The position numbers were made by a program, and so were the translations under genes. From contig NC_019680.1 of the NCBI RefSeq assembly GCF_000316685.1, forward strand, positions 1,117,501 through 1,181,500: a stretch of 64,000 nucleotides of DNA, in the 5' to 3' direction. Origin of the DNA: Synechococcus sp. PCC 6312 (GTDB lineage: Bacteria; Cyanobacteriota; Cyanobacteriia; Thermosynechococcales; Thermosynechococcaceae). The notes under the pieces are model-generated. The model did not search any database. It saw only the letters and a list, made by a program, of their open reading frames with translations, and was not told the DNA's origin. Positions 29,865 through 38,783 of this stretch are shown here, in pieces. Every line of letters begins with the position of its first letter. The first letter of the stretch is position 1.

Positions 29865-32701
29865 GTGCTCAACGCCTTACGGCATCTAAGGTAGAGGAAC
29901 ACCCTGCCGTATCTTTAACTTCAAATATGTATTTAGTGTGCTCAACGCCTTACGGCATCTAAGGTAGAGGAACTTTCCTTTTAATTTTACTTCGGTAAAA
30001 CAAGAAAGTGCTCAACGCCTTACGGCATCTAAGGTAGAGGAACTCCATTAACGAATTAGAAGCCGAACGCACAAAACTGTGCTCAACGCCTTACGGCATC
30101 TAAGGTAGAGGAACTACCGCATCAGTTAACAGCATTTGCTTTGTAACTCTGTGCTCAACGCCTTACGGCATCTAAGGTAGAGGAACTTGGGCTTGACATT
30201 ACCTTGGCGGCCCAACAGATGGGAGTGCTCAACGCCTTACGGCATCTAAGGTAGAGGAACGGAGTGAGACAAGTGAACAACCTAATAGATTGGAATGTGC
30301 TCAACGCCTTACGGCATCTAAGGTAGAGGAACATTTTTCAATCTAATAGAGCTTTCTTTAACTTTTAGTGCTCAACGCCTTACGGCATCTAAGGTAGAGG
30401 AACGTTCGATTATTTCTCCGTTAACTTCTTCTATCTGGTGCTCAACGCCTTACGGCATCTAAGGTAGAGGAACGATCTATCCGTTGCCGTGAAATTAAGA
30501 ACAGATTTTGTGCTCAACGCCTTACGGCATCTAAGGTAGAGGAACTGGGTTTGGAGACAACAAGAGTCACGGGCAAAAAAAGGTGCTCAACGCCTTACGG
30601 CATCTAAGGTAGAGGAACCCAAAGTAAAAATTAGGTCATTGGAAAGCATTGAAGGTGCTCAACGCCTTACGGCATCTAAGGTAGAGGAACGTCAAAGTTG
30701 GCACTGATCGTCTCGCATCATTGGCGTGCTCAACGCCTTACGGCATCTAAGGTAGAGGAACTCGAGATAGCTTGCAAGTTTTGGGTATCGTTTTCGAGTG
30801 CTCAACGCCTTACGGCATCTAAGGTAGAGGAACCAACTCATGTCTCCGTACCCAGGCGATTTACAGCAGTGCTCAACGCCTTACGGCATCTAAGGTAGAG
30901 GAACGCCCCAATCGCCGCAGTTCACCTTGTTCCGAATCGGTGCTCAACGCCTTACGGCATCTAAGGTAGAGGAACTATATCTAAATTGTTTCTAATCTCG
31001 TTAATATCCTGTGCTCAACGCCTTACGGCATCTAAGGTAGAGGAACTAAAGAAAGCTCTATTAGATTGAAAAATCTTTAAGGTGCTCAACGCCTTACGGC
31101 ATCTAAGGTAGAGGAACAGGGAATTTACTTTTAGTATATACAATTAACGAAGTAGTGCTCAACGCCTTACGGCATCTAAGGTAGAGGAACCCCTAGCCTG
31201 ATTACTGTGTGGCCTTGAGTATCTTGAGTGTGCTCAACGCCTTACGGCATCTAAGGTAGAGGAACCCGGGGGCCACGGCGAACTGGAAAGTTTTTAAGAC
31301 GTGCTCAACGCCTTACGGCATCTAAGGTAGAGGAACTTGAGTCTAAGTGGAAGTCTGAGTCTTGATTACGTGCTCAACGCCTTACGGCATCTAAGGTAGA
31401 GGAACTTGAGTCTAAGTGGAAGTCTGAGTCTTGATTACGTGCTCAACGCCTTACGGCATCTAAGGTAGAGGAACCGAGTATTCCGTGAACAGCCAGACGG
31501 ATCGGTTGTGGTGCTCAACGCCTTACGGCATCTAAGGTAGAGGAACTGGTCGGTGGTACTAATGTCCTGAAACCCGCGATGTGCTCAACGCCTTACGGCA
31601 TCTAAGGTAGAGGAACCACTGATGGCGGGTGCGGGTATAGCAGGTGGAAGTGGTGCTCAACGCCTTACGGCATCTAAGGTAGAGGAACCTTCTCACCGTC
31701 AAACATAATCCTGATGTTTGTTCGTGCTCAACGCCTTACGGCATCTAAGGTAGAGGAACTTTAGACGAAATTTACGAACTCGGACAATCTCGCACGTGCT
31801 CAACGCCTTACGGCATCTAAGGTAGAGGAACCCGAATTAGTATGAGGGCAAATAACGGTATGCCCGTGCTCAACGCCTTACGGCATCTAAGGTAGAGGAA
31901 CTTGCTGTACCGTTCTAGGCCCATTAGGAGCCATGTGCTCAACGCCTTACGGCATCTAAGGTAGAGGAACTACAGCTTTCTGCCGCTCCAACCAGTATTG
32001 CCACTGTGCTCAACGCCTTACGGCATCTAAGGTAGAGGAACTTGTATAGCCTGTACCACAACTTAACGGATGCCAAGTGCTCAACGCCTTACGGCATCTA
32101 AGGTAGAGGAACCAAGTAGGCTTTACGCAGTTGTAAATCAAGCGTCTGTGCTCAACGCCTTACGGCATCTAAGGTAGAGGAACCCAGATAGCTTTGCCCC
32201 CCAACCCATAGAAAATCAAGGTGCTCAACGCCTTACGGCATCTAAGGTAGAGGAACTAGAACTGAACCGGCCTTAACCCTGACCCAATACAAAAGTGCTC
32301 AACGCCTTACGGCATCTAAGGTAGAGGAACGTTATAGCGTTCCTCTCCCAATAGATTCTTAAGAGGTGCTCAACGCCTTACGGCATCTAAGGTAGAGGAA
32401 CTATCTACTTTAGGTTTGTACTCTTGTGATTTCCCGGGTGCTCAACGCCTTACGGCATCTAAGGTAGAGGAACTAGAGACGAATCAGAAAGAAGAGTTGC
32501 TTATTTTGTGCTCAACGCCTTACGGCATCTAAGGTAGAGGAACTCTACAAAACAAGTTAGATTGCTTAACCAAGAGACGTGCTCAACGCCTTACGGCATC
32601 TAAGGTAGAGGAACGGCACCTGCTGAAACGCTCTCCAGGCCAGGCCTGGATTGAAGTCTTGCAAGGTGCTCAATACTATACGGCATCTGAGGCAATAAAT
32701 A
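29865..32701 (-). CRISPR. CRISPR array: 39 perfect 36-bp repeats plus one degenerate repeat, 39 spacers
   Basis: On the plus strand each repeat begins GTGCTCAACGCCTTACGGC and ends TCTAAGGTAGAGGAAC. All 39 repeats from 29865 to 32614 are identical by eye; the 40th at 32666 keeps the first eight bases and TACGGCATCT but differs elsewhere. Spacers are mostly 33-39 bases; the last is 51. I favour minus-strand transcription, toward the left and away from cas2, because that strand folds as AUGCC-GUAA-GGCGU with a GNRA tetraloop and leaves the eight-base handle UUGAGCAC expected after Cas6 cleavage. The degenerate terminal repeat next to cas2 argues the other way, so orientation is not settled. Confidence 0.97.
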
Positions 32702-32866
32702 ACCTATAGTCTATCTAAATTATAGCATGAAACGCTTTCTGGATAAGGGTTGTAGGTCATGCAAGTACCCTAGAAACTAACAACACACTCAAAACCGAGG
32801 ACTCCAGAGGTTTTACGCCGCATTAGGGATTGCTCAAGCGTAAACAAGCTCTAATCCTTGCATGGG
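32702..32866 (-). promoter_or_regulatory. AT-rich stretch between array and cas2, candidate leader
   Basis: 165 bases, AT-rich near the array. On the minus strand a TATAAT (32719-32724) points into the array, but no good -35 box sits 17 bases upstream. As the only gap between cas2 and the repeats it is the natural leader position if the array is read leftwards. If the leader is on the other side, this is the trailer. Confidence 0.4.
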
Positions 32867-33160
32867 CTAAAAGATTTGATGGGCATCGCTAGGTTCAATC
32901 CAGGCCCCAGGCCGGTTACAACTACAAAGCCGTTCCCGACAGCGTTCACATAGGCCGACCAACAAAAGAGCATCTTCAGGTTCGAGTATCTGTTCGAGTT
33001 CCCAGCGAAGTTTCTCACAATTTCGTTGAGTTAATAAGCACCGAAAAATGGAAAACTGCAAGCTTTCACCGTAACCCTTGAGGAGTTTATAGGCTTTGCG
33101 CCAGCGTTTTGGGTCGCGAATGTCATAGCAAATGAGATACCAGCTTTGTTTTTCTGCCAT
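32867..33160 (-). CDS. cas2: Cas2
   Basis: 97 residues with the Cas2 ferredoxin-like pattern: WYLICYDIRDPKRWRKAYKLLKGYG with the conserved Asp after ICY, then LQFSIFRCLL and the central helix EKLRWELEQIL. Cas2 bridges two Cas1 dimers to form the spacer integrase. The extended tail has four cysteines (CERCRERLCSC), which is common in cyanobacterial Cas2. It is the last gene of the cas operon, one base after the cas4-cas1 stop, and its DNA carries the host-typical word CCAGGCC. Confidence 0.95.
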   Translation of the reverse strand: MAEKQSWYLICYDIRDPKRWRKAYKLLKGYGESLQFSIFRCLLTQRNCEKLRWELEQILEPEDALLLVGLCERCRERLCSCNRPGAWIEPSDAHQIF

Positions 33161-33161
33161 G

Positions 33162-34871
33162 TCAGCGCACCACTAGTTTGGCAAATAAACCCGGCTCACC
33201 CATCCATTCTTTTTCCAACAGACGCACTTCTAATTCCAATAAACGGCGATAGGTGAGGGAGTAATTCGTGACGGGATGTTTCCACTTTTCTTGCTTGCGT
33301 CGTTCATAGGCATCAATAAATTTCCGGCGGCCACTCTCACTCAGCCAAACTTGAGCACCCCGACATTCAAAATCTGTACTGATGTCCCATTGCTGGCGAT
33401 TAATTGAAGCCACGACAACCATATCCACCAAGGGTACTCGGAAAATTTCCATCAAATCTAGGGCTAAGGGGGCAGCTTGAGAGCGGGGTTGATGGTAAAA
33501 GCCCAGAGCCGGCTCCAGGCCAACGGTGAGAATTCCATTCATGACATCTTTGAGCAGCAGGGCATAGCCAAAACTGAGCAGCGCATTAAATGGGTCTTTC
33601 GGGGGGCGGCGACTGCGGCCGGAAAATTGCAATTCTGCTGGAATGCGCTCGGTTAATAGGGCGGGCAAGGCTGAAAAATAGAGAGAGGCAAGGTTCCCTT
33701 CCAGGCCCAGAAGTGATTCCAAAGAGTTGACTGGCTCGATTTGTTTCAGCACGGCCTGCATTTGTTCAATAATCGGGGTGACGGTTGTCAGAACATCAGA
33801 TTTGCCCCGTTGGCCCCGCATGAGAAATTTGCGCTGGCTTTGGCCTCGACAGGTGACGAGTAATTTGGCTAAATGTAGACAGACTTGCGGATCACTGAGG
33901 GCTTGATATTGGCGAATCCGGCGTTGAATACTGCCTTGGCGAGAATCAAAACTGCCGATATAGCGACCGCCCCCGGTAATAAAATGCACCCCAATATCGC
34001 GACTGGCACAAAAGTGCAGGGCCTGGGTCGAAATTTGCGAAAAGCTGTGGAGAACGACTTGACTCACCCGTTGGGCCGGTAATTTTTCCTCAGGCTGGTC
34101 TCGATGGCTGATCTTGATCTGCTCCCCGGATTTACCAACTTTCGAGCCTGGGGTGAGGACATGAATTATCTCCCGGTCATCATCTCGGGGAAAAAGTCTG
34201 AAGGTGGCACGGTCGGGGTCTTGGGTTAAACGGGCTTCTTCCGGTAGACAGACAGGGGCAAGGGAACAACTGGCACAGAGTTTTTCATTGGTTGCTACAG
34301 GTGGGCGTTGGAGAGATTGGCGCAGGGCCTGGGCCTGTTGGATGGCGGTCAGGACTTTTTGGCGGCCGGCAGTTGTGAGGGGAACTCTTACCATGACGTT
34401 ATCGGCATGATAGCGAATTCGACCTTCCTGGATCGGAATATTTAACGCCTCTTCAATCAGATAGGCATAGGCTAAGATTTGGAGTTCGTCACTGGCCCAG
34501 GCCTGGGGTTGTTTATTCTGATCTCGGTAGCAGCGTCCCCGCTTGTGTTCGTAGGGAATGACCTGACCATTGCGAGTTCGCAGGGCATCCACCCGGCCCC
34601 GTATCCCCAAGGTTTCGCTTTCCAGATTGAGTTCTTCCCAATCTTCATCTTCTTGTTTTTGCAATTCCACATGAAGTCGTCGGCCGGCAAACACGGCGGC
34701 ATCTTGGGTATAAAGTTCTTCGACTTCTTCTAGGTAAAACAATCGCGGGCAGTAGGCCAGGGCATGGAGGGCAGAGACTCGGATCGTTGGGGTAGTTGGC
34801 GGGGCCTGGGTGGGGAGTGCAAGCATGATCTGAGGAGGAATGGCAACACGCTTAAGGTAGCTTGCGTTCAC
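33162..34871 (-). CDS. cas4-cas1: Cas4-Cas1 fusion
   Basis: 569 residues if started at the GTG at 34871 (the ATG at 34826, residue 16, is an equally good start). Cas4 part, about 30-215: Cys41 in LAYCPRLFY, RVDAL (Asp95), YEHKRG (Glu108, Lys110), and the cluster Cys199/202/208, which with Cys41 should bind an iron-sulfur cluster. Cas1 part, about 230-569: Glu391 in LEGNLASLYF, His460 in FYHQPRS and Asp472/Glu475 in LDLMEIF. Cas4 selects and trims prespacers by PAM, and Cas1 integrates them. Fusions of this type are typical of the Dev/MYXAN group. All key residues are present. Confidence 0.95.
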   Translation of the reverse strand: MNASYLKRVAIPPQIMLALPTQAPPTTPTIRVSALHALAYCPRLFYLEEVEELYTQDAAVFAGRRLHVELQKQEDEDWEELNLESETLGIRGRVDALRTRNGQVIPYEHKRGRCYRDQNKQPQAWASDELQILAYAYLIEEALNIPIQEGRIRYHADNVMVRVPLTTAGRQKVLTAIQQAQALRQSLQRPPVATNEKLCASCSLAPVCLPEEARLTQDPDRATFRLFPRDDDREIIHVLTPGSKVGKSGEQIKISHRDQPEEKLPAQRVSQVVLHSFSQISTQALHFCASRDIGVHFITGGGRYIGSFDSRQGSIQRRIRQYQALSDPQVCLHLAKLLVTCRGQSQRKFLMRGQRGKSDVLTTVTPIIEQMQAVLKQIEPVNSLESLLGLEGNLASLYFSALPALLTERIPAELQFSGRSRRPPKDPFNALLSFGYALLLKDVMNGILTVGLEPALGFYHQPRSQAAPLALDLMEIFRVPLVDMVVVASINRQQWDISTDFECRGAQVWLSESGRRKFIDAYERRKQEKWKHPVTNYSLTYRRLLELEVRLLEKEWMGEPGLFAKLVVR

Positions 34872-34948
34872 AGATAAATCATGGATCTTGTGCGACTGAC
34901 GAATAAAGCCAAGTCATATGCTTGTCGATCCCTCCTAATTGAACTTAC

Positions 34949-35463
<515 letters not shown>

Positions 35464-35572
35464 TTATACAGATCGAATAATAATTAACTAATGTTTAGCG
35501 TGGGTGATTAGGGTGAGTGAGGTGTCCATGTACAAGTGCTAATCGGTAGAAATATCGATGATTGGGCGATCA

Positions 35573-36217
35573 CTATCTAGGATCGATAATCTCAATAAAC
35601 TTCTCTATTGATGGATTACTATCGATTAACGAAGGTAATACTTCAAAATCAAATCTTTGCCATCTTGTATGATACGAACCCACATGATCGACCCAAATTG
35701 GTAATTCAATCTGTCCCGTATTACTGGGATTTAGCCAATGCCATTTCCCTTGAATACTTTTTATCAAAGACACATCATCTACCGTATCATCACTCAAGCC
35801 AAGACAAACTAAGCCTGTGCGAGTAATCAGTTCAGGTGATTGAATCACTTCAATTAGACGTTGTTCAAGCGATCGCCCTGTTTGCTTTTTTTCGCCGCTG
35901 CTATCCACCCAACAAATAAACTCAATGTTACAGAGAGTTTCAATATAGTCAGGAGCATTACCAACCTTAGACTGCTTACTGGCGACACCATACTTATAGC
36001 GGCTCAACTTGCGTAGTGTTGTAGCAATTCTAGGCTGTTGTTTGTAAGCAAAGGCCAACTTAACACCAGTATGACAAGCCCTGAAGTATTCACCCACATG
36101 GGAAAGCAACATTCCATAGACAGTAGCAGGCGGTGGGAATGGGTATGTTTCGGCAAATGAACGTGCATAGGACTTGCGAAAACTTGCATAGGGAACTTCA
36201 ATATGAAGAGCAATCAA
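35573..36217 (-). CDS. cas5: Cas5 (DevS/Cmx5-type)
   Basis: 214 residues. The opening LHIEVPYASFRKSYARSFAETYPFPPPATVYGMLLSHVGE (given here as one landmark of the first 45 residues) is the Cas5 RAMP signature with its ETYPFPPPATVYGML glycine-loop region. Cas5 caps the crRNA 5' handle in Cascade. The start is TTG, overlapping the cas7 stop (TTGA), and no later start fits the family. The gene has a HIP1 octamer at 35869-35876. Confidence 0.9.
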   Translation of the reverse strand: MIALHIEVPYASFRKSYARSFAETYPFPPPATVYGMLLSHVGEYFRACHTGVKLAFAYKQQPRIATTLRKLSRYKYGVASKQSKVGNAPDYIETLCNIEFICWVDSSGEKKQTGRSLEQRLIEVIQSPELITRTGLVCLGLSDDTVDDVSLIKSIQGKWHWLNPSNTGQIELPIWVDHVGSYHTRWQRFDFEVLPSLIDSNPSIEKFIEIIDPR

Positions 36218-37209
36218 GCGACACCTCCCGTTGTATCAGGAGCGATCTCTGAGTACTCCTGACCAAAAGTAGCAATACGTTTACGTGCCTCATTTGCCGC
36301 CGCAATCACACCAGAAAGTACAGTCACCTTCAACTCTTTGAGCTTTTCACCCTCATCAGTGTTGGCAACCTCACCACCAATAATTATTTCGGATGCGGGA
36401 ATATCCCCAGATTCAATGCGATTAATGAGGCGGGCGATTGTGTAAGTGCGTTCTTCTTCGTTATGTTCAAAACAGTTTTGAATTTTAGAAGAATGGGCAT
36501 TAGTAACGCGCAATACAATCGAAGCAGGCGAAAAATCATAAGCAAATCGGCTGTGATTACCAGCAACTTGTGGTGGGTCAATAATTGCCTCAATCAGACT
36601 AGCAATATGCTTCTTCTTCACCACATCACCGAGATTTAGCCCAAAAGAGTATTGATACTCAGTTGTGTGCATTTCTGCACTGTAAAGCGATAGTTGCCCT
36701 TTTGATTTTTCCCCAGAAACACAGTTAAAAGAAAGCTCTGCACGATAGGGACGTAAACTGACAGCACGACCGATTGCCAGAGGGCTTTGACGTTTTGTAG
36801 TTTTTCCCTTTGGCTTTTCCTTTTTCCGCTTTGCTTTTGGCTCATCAGATTCTTCTTCAGTTTCCACTTCTTCTTCTTTCTCCTTCGCTGCTGCTTCAGC
36901 ATCCATGAAACCCATCAAATCATCATCAATAAATACATCACCTTGCGGATTCCATTGTGTACGTTTTTCATCCTGATATTCCAACTTACCCGTTGATGAA
37001 TCATAGCTACGATTGACGGGGGCAGTAGCTTCTAGTTGAAAGCGATAGCGAAGGGCAAAGCGGATTGCTTCTGCTGAAACGCTGGTGTGTACGTCGTCTT
37101 GGTGAAATACTTTCTGAAGTGTTGTAGTGTTACCAATATTATCACCCCGATTATTCGCCGCAACAGCTTCACTGGTCAAGATTGTTCCGTAAAGATAATG
37201 TGTAGGCAT
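36214..37209 (-). CDS. cas7: Cas7 (DevR/Cst2-type)
   Basis: 331 residues of the DevR family of Cas7 backbone subunits. It opens with HYLYGTILTSEAVAANNRGDN, then VSAEAIRFALRYRFQ, a lysine/glutamate-rich insertion at about 105-145 (likely a disordered loop), and the block SPLAIGRAVSLRPYRAELSFNCVSG. Towards the end ASIVLRVTNAHSS and SEIIIGGEVAN occur. Several copies of Cas7 coat the crRNA spacer. The gene follows cas8 by 35 bases and is coupled to cas5. Confidence 0.92.
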   Translation of the reverse strand: MPTHYLYGTILTSEAVAANNRGDNIGNTTTLQKVFHQDDVHTSVSAEAIRFALRYRFQLEATAPVNRSYDSSTGKLEYQDEKRTQWNPQGDVFIDDDLMGFMDAEAAAKEKEEEVETEEESDEPKAKRKKEKPKGKTTKRQSPLAIGRAVSLRPYRAELSFNCVSGEKSKGQLSLYSAEMHTTEYQYSFGLNLGDVVKKKHIASLIEAIIDPPQVAGNHSRFAYDFSPASIVLRVTNAHSSKIQNCFEHNEEERTYTIARLINRIESGDIPASEIIIGGEVANTDEGEKLKELKVTVLSGVIAAANEARKRIATFGQEYSEIAPDTTGGVA

Positions 37210-37244
37210 TTTAGTTTGCTCCGTTGATCTTAGTTGTTGTTAGC

Positions 37245-38783
37245 TTAATTGTTGCTTTTGTCAGACTCGTAACTCACAAGTGCAAAGAGCAAGAGATTTT
37301 GCAGGCGATCGAAGTTTCTACGATTGAAAATGAAGTCTCGAATGAGTTCGGCATCTTCTCGAATGGGAGCAAGAGAACCACCCTTAGTCGCATCCGCACA
37401 AAATTTTAGAAACCAATTTGCCACTGCATCAGAAGTTTTAAGTCTAAGAATTTCGTTACGAATTTTCTCCTGACGAACTTCGACTAATCGACCAAAATCG
37501 AGATTATTATCTCTAGCGCGTTTGCCCATTTGTGCCATTGTCATCTCCCAAGCCTTGTGAAAAGCTCGAATAATGGCAATGTCCTCTTTGCTTTTGATTG
37601 CTTGCGACACTTTATGTAGCCCTCCTTTTTTAAAAAGTAAATTATGAAAATCCTCTTTCTTTGCCAACAATTCTTTGAAGTGACCGCACCAATGTCGGTT
37701 AGCTGCAAGATTGGCTGCAATAAGTTCAGGAATGGCAGTATCAGGTACAGAAAAACTTTTCCCGTCCCTCAGCTTGATAAACTTACTTTTGCCAAGATAT
37801 TGCTTGGCAGCACGAAATACTCCTAACTCTTCATAGTCACCTCCTACTTTGACACTAATACTTCGGTTGATCTGGTTCTTATCCCAAGCGACTTTACCCA
37901 TTGCGATTGCCTGACATCCTTTGATGCTTTTCTCACGTTCAATCTTATGAGTAGTCATATCTAACAAAAAAGAGAAAGCTGCCTCTTCTGCACCACCAAC
38001 AACACGCCCAAGATAGGTATGAGTAAATCTCTCAAAGTTTTGACTTCTGCTAGAAATACGTTTTATTGCGCCAGTAAATCCAACTAAATCAATAATGTCT
38101 GGAATAACAATGCAAGCTTGGGCTTTCTCCTTATAAGTGCGCGGACGCAAGAGAAAAGTAACACAGCCAACCATCAAAAAGTGAAGCAAGATAACTTCCT
38201 TTACTGGGGCTTGTAGAGACTTTCTGCCTGTCATTGCTCCTGGAATCATGGACTGTGGGATTGAAGCAAATTGAGGCAATCTTCCACTATCTTTATTTTT
38301 GGGAGAATCACCTAACAGACCTGTTCCCTGAGCTTTTTGGTGAGCAAAGCTATTGATAGCCTTATAAGTGATAAGTTGATTTTCATCACTATCTGCCAAT
38401 TTCAAAGGAAACTTGTACGGTTCTTTTTCTCCTGGACGCATTTTGTTGTGCTGAAGAAAGGTTAAGCATAATCCCTCATGAATTGAGATTCGTAAATCGA
38501 TAGCATCCTCTCTAATAAACTGACCAGGTAGATCAATTAATTTATCCTCAGTTAGCTTAAAGGAAGCATCAAGAATAAGTTTAAAAGCCTCTTGATCAGT
38601 TAAATCTCCTGTCTTTTCAATGATTACAAAATCATGATCTAACTTTGGGGTAATGCCCTGTGGAGGAGACTTATCCCAAGCTTCAATGGTTGCAGCTAAA
38701 CCACCCAAAGCCGCCCGATGATAGATCGTATAATTCGGATCGCTCAAGCAATAAGTTAACGGGAAAATAGATGCTATTTCCAT
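37245..38783 (-). CDS. cas8: Cas8 (Cmx8/DevT-like large subunit)
   Basis: 512 residues in the large-subunit position between cas3 and cas7, as in Dev/MYXAN operons. It begins PLTYCLSDPNYTIYHRAALGGLA and contains LPQFASIPQSMIPGAMTGRK, AFSFLLDMTTHKIEREKS and a helical C-terminal region typical of Cas8 large-subunit ends. Cas8 recognises the PAM and recruits Cas3. The subtype label is ambiguous (older literature uses MYXAN or I-C variant, newer places such loci near I-B), so I avoid a firm one. It overlaps the cas3 stop by 10 bases. Confidence 0.85.
   Translation of the reverse strand: MEIASIFPLTYCLSDPNYTIYHRAALGGLAATIEAWDKSPPQGITPKLDHDFVIIEKTGDLTDQEAFKLILDASFKLTEDKLIDLPGQFIREDAIDLRISIHEGLCLTFLQHNKMRPGEKEPYKFPLKLADSDENQLITYKAINSFAHQKAQGTGLLGDSPKNKDSGRLPQFASIPQSMIPGAMTGRKSLQAPVKEVILLHFLMVGCVTFLLRPRTYKEKAQACIVIPDIIDLVGFTGAIKRISSRSQNFERFTHTYLGRVVGGAEEAAFSFLLDMTTHKIEREKSIKGCQAIAMGKVAWDKNQINRSISVKVGGDYEELGVFRAAKQYLGKSKFIKLRDGKSFSVPDTAIPELIAANLAANRHWCGHFKELLAKKEDFHNLLFKKGGLHKVSQAIKSKEDIAIIRAFHKAWEMTMAQMGKRARDNNLDFGRLVEVRQEKIRNEILRLKTSDAVANWFLKFCADATKGGSLAPIREDAELIRDFIFNRRNFDRLQNLLLFALVSYESDKSNN

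Noticed and set aside
30698-30898. Open frame of 66 codons inside the CRISPR array
   Set aside because: It consists of repeat and spacer sequence only, and the repeated peptide it predicts is simply the translated repeat.
29865-32701. Spacers matching the adjacent prophage
   Set aside because: A partial comparison by eye found no match in the window. It was not exhaustive, so self-targeting is neither claimed nor excluded.
33885-34733. Plus-strand frames opposite cas4-cas1
   Set aside because: They lie wholly within a well-supported gene on the other strand and show no protein pattern.
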